This document shows, one piece after another, positions 1-9,894 of a DNA stretch of 64,000 nucleotides. The stretch spans positions 434,001-498,000 of the forward strand of contig WJXW01000019.1 of NCBI GenBank assembly GCA_015832175.1. The letters are read 5' to 3'. The number at the start of each line of letters is the position of its first letter. Within the stretch, counting starts at the first letter, position 1. Made by a program: the position numbers and the translations under genes. The notes under the pieces were generated by a model. The model saw only the letters and a list, made by a program, of their open reading frames with translations. It was not told where the DNA came from and did not search any database. Origin of the DNA: Paraphaeosphaeria minitans (Eukaryota > Ascomycota > Dothideomycetes > Pleosporales > Didymosphaeriaceae).

Positions 1-1
1 A

Positions 2-1823
2 GATGAAGAAGCACCGTTACTACTCGGACACGGCAATGCATCACGAGAACTTGCGGAGCCAGACAACTGGATTGAATACCTGCAAGGATTCGTACTATTC
101 ATGCCACATCTGTGGTCATTGCACGACTCGAAGTTCCTCTGTGCCCTGGCTGTGCGTAGTGTTGTTGTACTCGTGGATCGTTACCTGAAAATTTACGTCC
201 CCGGGCAGCTGGGTCTTGCTTTTGATAAGATTGTTCCGGGTTCAGGAGAAATGCCTTGGGGAAATATCGCCTTGTGGTCAATCGGTCAATTGCTCGACAG
301 TCGCGCTGGATCGGAAATCCCTGGCAAGCTTGCAAGTAGTCACATTCAGAACATGACCGAGGAGAAAGCTAGGATACGGTCCCTCGAACATCTCCTGCGT
401 CTTGACTCTAGCTTCCAGGTGGCCAAAAGTACTGGAGACATATTGGAATCAAATACATCAAGCTGGATCGTTGAACAGCCTAGCTGAAGCTGTGCTCTTC
501 CAGGTTTTCCCGGTCTTTCTCGATCTCGTCATCGCACTGGTATATGTCAACATCCTATTTGGTATTTACCCGACTTTGGCTATCCTTAGCATGTCAGCAA
601 TCTACATCTCGACGGGTACCGCTACAAGCTCTTGGATACAACAACAACAGAGGATGTTGAACGAAACCAGCCGCACCCAAAGCAAGGTGGAACACGACGT
701 TGTTTCAAACTGGTATACAGTCGTATGCTTCGACCGCATCAAAGATGAAATAGTGCACTACGCCGCCGTGGTTCGAGATCGCCTTGACACTTCACACAGG
801 AAGAATTCTCGATTCCTAATTGCTGTCGGGATGCAAGACTGTATCATGCAAGCGGGGAGCACTGGATGTGTCATTCTGATCATGCGACAGGTTTCCACAA
901 ACCAGACCTCGATTGGCATGCTAGTGAACTTCATGTTCTACTGGAATCCCATCAGGAGTACTGTAAAGCAACTTACAAATTCCTACGAAATGATCAGCAA
1001 CATACTTGCATGTGCGGAAGAGATTCTTCGGTTTCACTTCACAGAACCTTCTGTGATTGATGCTGAATTTGCAAAGGATTTAGTCGTCGCCAATGGAGAT
1101 ATTAGGTTCCATAATGTTGGCTTCAGTTATGAGCGCGGCAGGACGATTATAGAGAGATTGGATCTCTCAATAGGAGCTGGCCAGACCATTGCCTTTGTAG
1201 GAGAGAGTGGCGGTGGGAAGTCCACTATCCTTGGGCTCCTCCTCCAGTTTTACGACGTATGCAAGGGGCCTATCACGATAGATGGCCAGGATATACGCAA
1301 AGTGACACTTTCCAGCCTCCGGAAAGCTATTGGAATTGTGCCTCAGAACCCCGAGCTTTTCAATAAATCTATCCTGGAAAACGTTCGCTACGGTCGCTCA
1401 AATGCTACAGATGATGAAGTGGAGACTGCGTGCAAGGCAGCTGCTATCCACGATCGCATCATCGAATTCTCGGCTGGTTACGATACAGTTGTGGGAGAGG
1501 GAGGAGTTCGAATGTCTGGTGGAGAGCGTCAGCGCCTGGCCATTGCGCGCATCTTACTCAAAAACCCTAAAGTTGTTTTGCTGGATGAAGCCACATCAGC
1601 CGTTGATGCAGAAGCGAAGATACAGAAAGCGGTTTCGGATCTAAGCTCTGGTCGAACTACAATCATAGTCGCACACCGGCTGTCGACTATTGTCAAAGCG
1701 CATCACATCTTGGTGGTGCATAAAGGCATAATTGTTGAGAATGGTACACATGATGACCTGCTGGCAAAGAAGGGCAGGTACGACGCACTTTGGAAGCAGC
1801 AGACTCTGACAAAGGAAGATTGA
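2..1823 (+). pseudogene. Half-size ABC transporter (HMT1/ATM-like), 5' partial, frameshifted
   Basis: The reading frame is already open at base 2, so the gene starts left of the window. The first part (frame 2, to about 455) encodes membrane-domain sequence containing LWSLHD and LVDRYLKIYVPGQLGL. The rest (frame 3, to the TGA at 1821-1823) encodes the remaining membrane domain and a complete nucleotide-binding domain: Walker A GESGGGKST, signature MSGGERQRLAIARI, Walker B VVLLDEATSAVD and the switch AHRLST. Half-transporters of this type dimerise and export heavy-metal or glutathione conjugates across vacuolar or mitochondrial membranes; that role is family knowledge. The two frames meet around 435-460 with no room for an intron, so one single-base indel separates them. 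It is either a recent pseudogene or a sequence error. The ATPase residues are all present. Confidence 0.85.
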
Positions 1824-1844
1824 TTGTCACAATCTAGTCAACGG

Positions 1845-3225
1845 CTACTGTGCCTGCTTTATCCTATCGTCTTCGAGTACGCTTTTCAAATCACGTACGT
1901 AGACAATGTAGTCCTTCACCCTAACCGGATTGATACGGAGTGGAATTTGCTTTTCCATATCCGATATCACCTGCTGTACTTGATACGCGTTCGAAGCTGT
2001 CTCCCTTTAAACATGTCTATGATCTTGCTCTGTTGCGATAGATAACCTCGCACTGCACACAGTCTTTTCTCGGCCTTCTTCGGGTCATCAATACCTTCCA
2101 ACTTGGAATAGCACGTGTCTACGATCTTAATCACCAGATCCCACTTTGTTCTTGCATGCTATCGAGTAGTGTCTTGGTGATAGACAGAGCGTGTCCTCGG
2201 CAAGTCACCACCTCTTTCTCTGCCTCTGTGGCACGTTGTTGTAAATTCTTGGCGCTATCCATGCTCTTAGAAAAAAGTTTCTTCTGTTTATCAAGCTCCA
2301 ACTCTGTCCTCTCTTGTTGCATTTTGAGGTGCATAATCTCGCTTTCCAGCTTGCTGATTTTCTTGGCCTCCTGGCCCGCTTCTAGCTCCTTCACGTGGTT
2401 CTTCAGGCTCGTGATAGTCTTAGCTTGACCCATGTCTTCCAACCTGTAAAATTCCTTGACCCTACGAAGCTCCATGAGCTCCGCCTCTTGTTGAATCTGG
2501 AGGGTCTCCTGTTCCTCTATAACCATGCTTAAATCTGCCTGCTGTTCGGTTTGCGTCTCCAAAGCAGCTTCCGTTTCCTTGAGTTTTGTTCTGAGTGTTT
2601 GAGTCACCTTCTTGGCCTTCCCAGCCTTCGTGCGAAGTGCGTCATTGGAATGAGCTAACTTGCGATTCAGGTCGTCTCGAGTTGTGATTAAAGCTGAAGC
2701 TGTTCTCTGATGTTGGTCAAGTCGTTTTTTATTCTTTCTGAGACTGTCTTGGAGCTTATTGTTCTCGGTCTGTTTGAGCGAGATAGTCGACTCATTCTCG
2801 ATGATTATATCTTGTAGTCTTCGTGTGTGGTCCTCGCTTTCTGCCTTCACCTTGATCATCGTCAAAACTTTTTGGTTGAGCTCCGCTATCTCTTGACTGA
2901 TATTGGGGGATTCCTTGCTTGTCCAGGTCTTGGCAGTGGCCAAACGACTCTCAAAGAACTCTGTGGTTTGTTGACTCGCATGTATAGCTCCCTGGGACCG
3001 AGATACTAGGTGGGCTATATAGCTGTGTAGATACATTTCGAACTCTCGTTGTACAAAGAGTTGTTCATATGCGCATGAAAGGTCGACTTGCTGCGTTTGA
3101 AACGCTTGATTGGTGAATTGGAGCTGAGACTGGAGATGTTCGATCTCGCCGTAAAGTTGGCTGACTTGTTGCTCCAGGGCACTGTTCTGTTTGTTCACTG
3201 CTGCAATGATCTGTGCGGGTTCCAT
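1845..3225 (-). pseudogene. Long coiled-coil protein, C-terminal part frameshifted
   Basis: From the ATG at 3223-3225 an uninterrupted 364-codon frame runs to 2131. It is dominated by E/K/Q/L heptads (for example QQVSQLYGEIEHLQSQLQF), predicting an almost continuous coiled coil. I do not recognise a named family. The sequence past the stop still looks coding in other frames: about 2140-1990 gives KIVDTCYSKLEGIDDPKK and YLSQQSKIIDMFK, and about 1990-1845 gives QQVISDMEKQIPLRINP, ending at a TAG (1845-1847). Two single-base shifts, next to AAAGTGGG-like and TTTAAAGGG runs, therefore seem to cut a protein of about 460 residues. It is convergent with the ABC gene, whose stop is only 21 bp away. 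A structural or scaffolding role is possible, but nothing in the sequence settles it. Confidence 0.6.
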
Positions 3226-3421
3226 GGCGCAGACTGTTGGCGGGTAGGATGGGCGAGGCTGGTCTCTTATATGGCTCTACTTCCTCGCATGGTGACTAAG
3301 CTAGCATGGGTTTGAGATCAGTGCCAACCATGTAGTCACCTGCTGCCTGCTTGGCTTGCGCCACTGTCTTTGTGTTGTCGATAACGGACGATTATGTTTA
3401 CCATTGATTTTATATCTAATA

Positions 3422-4642
3422 CTACATTCCCGATCTACCTTTGTTCAAATCGTCCACGCGTCCTACCTGCACATGGCTTTCCCGCGCAATCGTGAGGACA
3501 GAATCAGTTACACCAGTAAGTCGTCTAGGACCTGCGTGTTCGAGTATAGGTGCAGATATCCTTGACTTCAGGCTAAGTTGTACAGAGTCGGTGCCATCCT
3601 CTAATCCAGACGCAAGCCTTTGAGTTCCTGCGTCGTCGCCATACTCACCCTGGCCGATAGTATTTTTCTTATGACGCGCCCAGAAAACGACGTACGTGGG
3701 GGCTGAAGCGGCAATGAAAATTATCATACTGGATAACACGTAATCCTTCACCGGACCTCCCGCATAACGAATGATGTTTTTTATCGCTGGTGAGAATAGT
3801 CCCTCGATCTTGCCATGGATAAGCCATAAGGCCGTCACCGGATAGGCCAACAGCATGGCCGATACAGTTGCTAGTGCTATGTTCGAGGATTGCTTTATCC
3901 TTGTGAAATTTTGCCTCCTCCATGCTTTGATGCAGGTCAATGATGTAAAAAGTGGCTTATACACAAACATCATAAGTATGGCCGCCGCAGCAATTAGGTG
4001 ATTTGCCACACGAAGTAATTTGACGATTTGACCCTGCAAGTTCTGGATGCCTCCGACGTCGTCCTTAAGAAGAGCACGTAGAGGACCTGGAAGAGGAAGT
4101 AGCTTTACCACCTCGACGGGGAATTTATAGCATGTGTTCGTCCCATTCGCAAGCTCAATACAAACCCGCTGCGTCCCAAAGGATATACCATTCGGTATGG
4201 CTTCTCCAGCAGTAGTTCTATTGATCTTATTCTGCACGTCACTCTCGATGGAAGACGCAGCGCTCTTTACGGCAGTGGCCGCACTTTTGACCTTGCTTTC
4301 GAGTCGAGAGAGAACGGAGCGCCCCCTTAAGGCATCTTTCCGCAATATTTTATCGTGTCTCATGCCATCGGACAGCCATAGCGGATCATCACTTCTCGAG
4401 ATCCGGCTTGGGAACAACCGAGTGATATTCAACTAGACGTCGTTACAAGATTTGTTTTATCTTGCCTGAAATGGACTCACTTCAAAGACGGCTATACCAC
4501 GATCTTGGGCCTGGGGACTTGTTACCGCCAAGAAAGTAATAATTGAACCGACCGTTGATAGTAAAACGGCCAGACAGAAAGCCGTCCCCTCGATGATCTC
4601 AAGCTGTCGTGGGCTCCAAGCCGCGGGGTGTATAAGCCTCAT
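3422..4642 (-). CDS. Spliced four-helix membrane protein, unknown function
   Basis: I model complement(join(3422..4432,4481..4642)), a 390-residue protein. The 48-bp intron has donor GTGAGT, a TAACG branch-like site and acceptor CTAG; splicing is phase 0 and joins ...GIAVFE to LNITRLF. The start is the ATG at 4640-4642; the frame upstream has no other ATG before a stop. Hydrophobic segments appear near residues 22-40 (FCLAVLLSTVGSIITFLAV) and in three later stretches (LIAAAAILMMF, ALATVSAMLLAYPVTALWL, SSMIIFIAASAPTYVVFW). Between the first and second lies a soluble region with a C...C pair (VCIELANGTNTCYKF). No enzyme motif is visible. The frame is intact, unlike most neighbours. Family unknown. 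Confidence 0.6.
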
Positions 4643-4838
4643 ATCGAGGAAAGTCTGACTGGGTCGTTTGGAACATAGACCTGCTTGCAAGGCGTAACGA
4701 CTATCTATATGTATGAGGAGAACTTGATCTGGTGTCTGGAGGTCTGATCAGGCTCCCGAGGCTCGGTTCTGGCCACCCGTAGAAGCTATCTTATGAAGCA
4801 CTGATCCACGCAGCAACAGTATGCACTCATTGTAAACA

Positions 4839-5797
4839 ATGAAGAACGATGTCAAGTCTACTCTCCTGCTTCTCTCAACCATCGCCACGAGTGTCGCGCA
4901 TAACGTCAACGCGACGCGACACGGCCTTCAACCACCTATCCACCTGTCGACGTACGGAAAAGCGTCTCTCCAGGTCATCGACCTCCTCCAGCAGCTAAAG
5001 CTCTCCTACCTGGCAGCTGCCAAAGATCTGAGGTGGGAGGACAGGTCTACCGGCCGCCTCGTTCAAGACACACTGCGTCAAGCCCACGACGTGAGTAAAA
5101 TCATGATGTATGAGGCCTCGCTCACTCGTACACAGAATGAAGCTTTCCATTCGACTGAAATCCACAAATTGACACACAAACGTACCACTTGCAATTTTAC
5201 CGTGTCGCCACAGTCTGTGGATGAATATATCAGCCATGGGCGGAGGCTGGCTTCGCTCGTCACGGGGACCCTGCTACAGGCTTCAACGATATTAGCACAG
5301 GAGGATTTGATAACATCGCACTGGTGTCTTCCCTGATCGCTGTGAATGCCCACTATGGAGCGATACTGGGGATTGGTAATGGAGGTGTGTCCCTGCCCCC
5401 GTTGTTTTACATTGGGGTCAGCGCAATATGGGCGTATAACGCTGCTTTGAACTTCGCATAGCCGGGGTCATGTGAAAACTCCCCGGAGCTACCTATTTTG
5501 GGCAGACTCCAGACGTCATCAGACCAAAAAGATGCGGATTATCAACAATTTTCTTGGAATGCCAAATCCGACCCCTTCGCAATCGAACAAGGCAAACAGC
5601 TGTACGTTGCCTGGGTGAATCAGCTAGGTCGACCGGTATATACTGCTTTGAATATCACCAAGGAGGGATTTGGAAGAGCGCGGATTCCTAAGGCCATTAA
5701 AGGTTTCACCATGGCCGGCATTACTGCTCATAGGGCAAACACTATTGAAGCCCTTGGCTTATCGACATTGGCAGGCCCCGTACTCCTCAGTCTCTGA
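4839..5797 (+). pseudogene. LsdA-like secreted (late sexual development) protein, broken
   Basis: The ATG at 4839 starts a signal-peptide-like N-terminus (MKNDVKSTLLLLSTIATSVA). Downstream coding sequence is spread over two frames. Frame 0 runs to about 5230; the second frame gives DISTGGFDNIALVSSLIAV and YGAILGIGNGGVSLPPLFY and is then interrupted by a TAG (codon ALNFA-stop, about 5459-5461). It continues in the same frame to 5797 through QLYVAWVNQLGRPVYTALN and TLAGPVLLSL. The motifs match, from memory, fungal LsdA-like ferritin-fold proteins associated with sexual development and secretion. The frameshift near 5225-5260 plus the nonsense codon make this a pseudogene unless both are sequence errors. 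The family call is moderate; that the three pieces belong together is clear from frame continuity. Confidence 0.6.
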
Positions 5798-6022
5798 GAT
5801 ATGAACTAGATAGCCAGATTGCCCTGTAAGTAGCATATAGTTTTCATTTGACGACGTAGATTGAAGGAATGGCAAATTGTATTAGCTCCCTATTCATGAA
5901 CAGATTGTTGAAATCTGTATCAAAGCCACTCTCGAGCTCCAACAGTCAATACTGCGCCCAGTTTCCAAACTTTACTTACGATTCGCAGTAAGGTCATCAA
6001 TCTCTTCCTTGTTCACGAAAAC
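5798..6022. other. Short intergenic spacer before HNWD copy 1
   Basis: No coding signal was recognised. It separates the dead LsdA-like gene from the first HET-NACHT-WD40 copy and should contain the latter's promoter; no distinct motif stands out. Confidence 0.5.
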
Positions 6023-8276
6023 GTGCGTCTCTTGTATTGCAACAACAACGGCGACTTAAGTCTCACGCACGATCTTCCTAGCGGGAACACGATCCCTCCG
6101 TACGCGATTCTTTCCCACACCTGGCTGGATAACGAGGAGGTAACTTACGATGACTTCATCGGCGGTAGAAACAGGGATAAGGCAGGGTACTGCAAGATAC
6201 GATACTGTGCACAGCAGGCAAAACGAGATGGGCTGGAATATTGCTGGGTAGATACCTGCTGCATCGACAAAGCGAACCAGATCGAACTCCACGAGGCCAT
6301 CTCATCGATGTTTCGCTAGTACCAGAATGCGGTCAGATGCTACGTCTTCATGTCAGACGTCTCGTACAGCAAGCGCAAAGCAAATGCGGAGCTTGATGAT
6401 CACCACTGGTCGGCAGCTTTCCGGTCCAGTAGATGGTTTACTCGTGGCTGGACCCTTCAGGAGTCATTAGCACCCACATCTGTGGACTTCTTCTCTAAGG
6501 AATGGAGGAGACTCGGCGACAAGGTTTCGCTGCAGACAAAGATACGACAAGCGACGAGGATACCAACGTCCGTACTGCAAGGCGAACCTTTGTCTAAATT
6601 GACTATCGACGATCGACTTAAGTGGGGCGAGCATCGGAATACCAAACTTCCAGAAGATCGAGCATATTGTCTGATAGGCATTTTGGGAGTCCAGATGACC
6701 CCATTTTATGGTGAGGGTGCGGCTGGAGCATTCAAAAGACTTATGGAAGAGGCATACACCCAGAGAAGGTTTTTTCAAGACTTGCGCCTCAGCGACCCCC
6801 ATGATGATAAAAGACGAATCGAGGAAAGAAGGGGTGGTTTGTTGGAGGGGCTCGCGCTGGATCTTCAACAACAGTGTTTTTCAAAAATGGCGTAACGACT
6901 CACAAACCCGACTGTTATGGATTAAGGGCGACGCCGGCAAGGGAAAAGCAATGCTTCTTTGTGGTATCGTCAACGAGCTACAGAGATCCACCGCCATGTC
7001 GCATTCTTTCTTCTTCTGCCAAGGCACAGATCACAGCATGAACAACACTACCTCTGTGCTGCGCGGCCTAATATATATGCTTGTCAGCCAAAGGCCTTGG
7101 CTCGCATCGTATCTGCGAAAAAAATATGACCAAGCGGGCGGCGCTCTCTTCGAGGGCGCTAATACCTGGGTGGCCCTGTCCGACGTCTTCGCAGATATGA
7201 CGCACGACACAGACCTCAACACTAGTTGGCTACTTGTTGATGCTGTTGATGAGTGCGTGACGGACCTGCCCAAGCTTCTCGATCTGATTGTGCGCACAAC
7301 GACATCAACAAGCCGCGTCAAGTGGCTTATATCAAGTCGAAATGAGGCTCATATCGAACAGAGGCTCATTTCGATTGGACAGGCAGTAAAGCTGAGCTTA
7401 GAGCTGGAGCACAACGCAAAGCAGGTTGCTCGGGCTGTGGACGTATACATCGACCACAAAGTATCTCGCCTTGGAACAGTTGCAGATGACAATTTGCGAA
7501 AGCAAGTACAAGATGACTGGCGACACAAAGCCAATGGCACTTTTCTCTGGGTCGCTCTGATGATGCAGGAGCTAGAGAGGCCCGGAAGCTGGGACCCTCT
7601 CGCAATGGTGCAAGAAGCGCCAGAAGGATTGGACCAGCTATACGACAGTATGATGGACCGAATTGTGCGCCTGACGAAGAGAGAGGCGGACATGTGTCGA
7701 CTTCTACTCTGTACTGCAGCGACCGCATATCGTCCCCTGTACCTTGCTGAAATAGGCAGCTTGTGCGGTCTCGCAACAGGTCGAAAAATGGTGCTGGTGG
7801 ATGCGGTCACAATGATCGTAGCCATGTGTGGCTCGCTCCTTACCATTCGTGATGAACAGATTTATTTCGTTCATCAGTCAGCGAAAGATTATATAAGTGG
7901 CAAGATGCTAGGTGCGGCACTCCCATCTCAGTGGGAGATGAACCACGACCTCTTCATGAGGTCACTCGAGCTTATGTCTGAAACACTGACTCGTGATATG
8001 TATGGTCTGGTTGAGCCCGGCTACCCAATCGACGAAGTTGAGACGTCTGACACTGACCCGCTCACCGCTGTACGCTACTCATGCATCCACTGGGTAGATC
8101 ATCTCTGTGACTGTAGTATTAGCGATGCAACAAGTCAGGACGAAAACTTGCGAGACGACGGTGCTGTCCATATGTTCCTTGAGAAGTGCTATGTTTACTG
8201 GTTGGAAGCCCTCCGTCTCTGTCGAAGCATGTCAGCAGGCGTGTTCTCAGTGAGCAAACTCGCAACTTTGATCCAG

Positions 8277-8332
8277 GTAGGCATAAATATTCAATGCTCT
8301 ACGCAAATTTCGGAATGCTAACGTAGAAATAG
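8277..8332 (+). other. Phase-0 intron of HNWD copy 1
   Basis: Donor GTAGGC, branch-like GCTAACG, acceptor ATAG, 56 bp. Removal joins ...LATLIQ to GKPDTRNL. Copy 2 has an intron in the same place (23961-24010), which supports both models. Confidence 0.8.
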
Positions 8333-8545
8333 GGAAAGCCAGACACGAGAAATTTGACAAGACTAGCCCAAGATGCACGACGGTTCATCTTGTACCACAA
8401 AACTGTGATTGAGAAACATCCTTTGCAGGTGTACGCGTCAGCACTTGTGTTCAGTCCCCCAGACAGCTTGATCCGGAGGTCCTTCGAGCACGAAGAGCTT
8501 ACAGGTCTCTCAGTCAGGCCATGTATGCAAAGAGCCTGGAGTGCT

Positions 8546-9182
8546 TGCCTGCAAACGCTGGAAGGCCATATCAGTTACGTCCGCTCAGTGAATTTCTCAC
8601 ACGACTCGACATTGCTAGCCTCAGCATCCCATGACGGCACTGTCAAGATATGGCAGGTTATTAGCAACGAGTGTGTGCAGACGCTGGAAGGCCATGGCCA
8701 TGGAGGGTTTTCAGTAGTCTTCTCGCACGACTCGTCACTGCTAGCCTCAGCATCAGCAGACAGAACAGTTAAGGTGTGGCAAGCAGGCAGCAACAACTGC
8801 GTGCGGATTCTGGAAGGTCACAGCAACACTATTCGTTCGGTAGACTTCTCGCACGACTCGACACTGCTAGCCTCAGCATCAGACGACTGCACTGTCAAAG
8901 TGTGGCATGTGGGCAGCGGCAGGTGTGTGCTGACGCTAGAGGGCCACAGTCACAGTGTCATGTCAGTAGTCTTCTCGCACGACTCGTCACTGCTAGCCTC
9001 AGCATCAGAAGACAGCACTGTCAAAGTGTGGCAGGTAGGCAGCAACAAGTGTGTGCAGACGCTAGAGGGCCACAGCAGCTTTGTTGACTCAGTGGCTTTC
9101 TCGCACGACTCGACACTCGACACTGCTAGCCTCAGCGTCACATTACCACACAGTCAAGGTGTGGTCGGTGGGCAACGGCGAG
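8546..9182 (+). repeat. Five tandem near-identical 126-bp WD40 repeats
   Basis: Units begin at 8546, 8672, 8798, 8924 and 9050, exactly 126 bp (42 codons) apart. Each reads C(V/L)xxLEGHxx...SVxFSHDS(T/S)LLASAS followed by xDxTVKVW. Differences concentrate at a few positions after LEGH and after ASAS. The last unit is 133 bp because CGACACT is doubled (9111-9117, 9118-9124). High internal identity with variation at a few surface positions is the known hallmark of HNWD sensor arrays that evolve by unequal exchange. Confidence 0.93.
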
Positions 9183-9485
9183 TGTGTGCGAACCTTCGAC
9201 GTTGATTGGGGACTCTCAAAACTCTTGTTCGATGCTACAAGTCCGCAACTATACGTGATTTATTTCGATGTTGCCATGGGCATAGCAGATGCTATACAGC
9301 GACCTAGCTTAAGATGCTGTGGAACTGGTATGAGTCTAAACGACACATGGATTATGCGAGATGGAAAGAATATACTTTGGCTTCCGTCAGAGTATCGACC
9401 AGGTGCGGCAGATGTATCAGGTCAAACCATTGCCATTGGTACTCACAGTGGACTAGTATGGAGGTGTTTTTCTTCAACAATCTAA

Positions 9486-9894
9486 TGTAACGTTAGGCTA
9501 GCAGCACGATAATGTAGATGGTCGAGGAACTCTACTACTGGGCTAATGCTCGTCGGAACTTTGTTCAATGTTCCTAAATCCCGTCCGTGCCCTCCAGGAA
9601 ATCTTGTTCAAACTTCCCAGGATTCCGGCCGTGCCCTTGCTGCGGACCCGCCATACGGGCCTACGAATAGGAAACCTTGCTTGCATCTCCGTAATACGCC
9701 TAAGTATGCACCATCCTGCAGCACAACCCTACATCCTATCCCTGACTGTATCTGCTTTTCTCCTTTCCGTTTCTTTTTATCTTTCCCTTACTTCTGCATC
9801 CTCTATCACCCTTCTATACCGCTGTGTCGCTTCACTGGCTCGTTGTCCGCTGATCCACCAGCTTTCTCGCCCTTTTTGCCGTAGATGTGACAAC
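9486..9894. other. Intergenic, upstream of the OrsD-like gene
   Basis: An ATG at 9568 is in frame with the downstream ORF, but the translation up to 9894 is low-complexity hydrophobic sequence unlike the conserved family start. I treat this stretch as 5' flanking DNA and put the start at 9895. Confidence 0.5.

Larger units (their letters stand above)
6023..9485 (+). pseudogene. HET-NACHT-WD40 (HNWD) NLR-like protein, copy 1, inactivated
   Basis: Domains in order: HET (about 6023-6700; ILSHTWLDNEEVTYDDF, YCWVDTCCIDKANQIEL, WFTRGWTLQESLAP), NACHT ATPase (about 6860-7900; LLWIKGDAGKGKA, Walker B LLVDAVDEC) and WD40 repeats (8546-9182). HNWD proteins mediate heterokaryon incompatibility and programmed cell death in fungi. 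Breaks relative to copy 2 at 21.7 kb: the expected ATG is GTG at 6023; TGG is TAG at 6317-6319; one base is missing beside a GGGG run near 6853, shifting HET into the NACHT frame; the Walker A Thr is Ala (GKGKA against GKGKT); a 7-bp duplication at 9111-9124 shifts the frame inside WD repeat 5. A 56-bp intron (8277-8332, GTAGGC...GCTAACG...ATAG) sits between NACHT and WD parts, phase 0. The conserved tail with WLPSEYRPG ends at 9485. Confidence 0.88.

Noticed and set aside
8575..9141. Open frames antisense to the WD40 repeats
   Set aside because: They repeat with the 126-bp period and simply mirror the sense repeat units.
8546..9182. Regular repeats considered as a CRISPR-like array
   Set aside because: Units are protein-coding WD40 modules with no unique spacers, in a eukaryotic gene.
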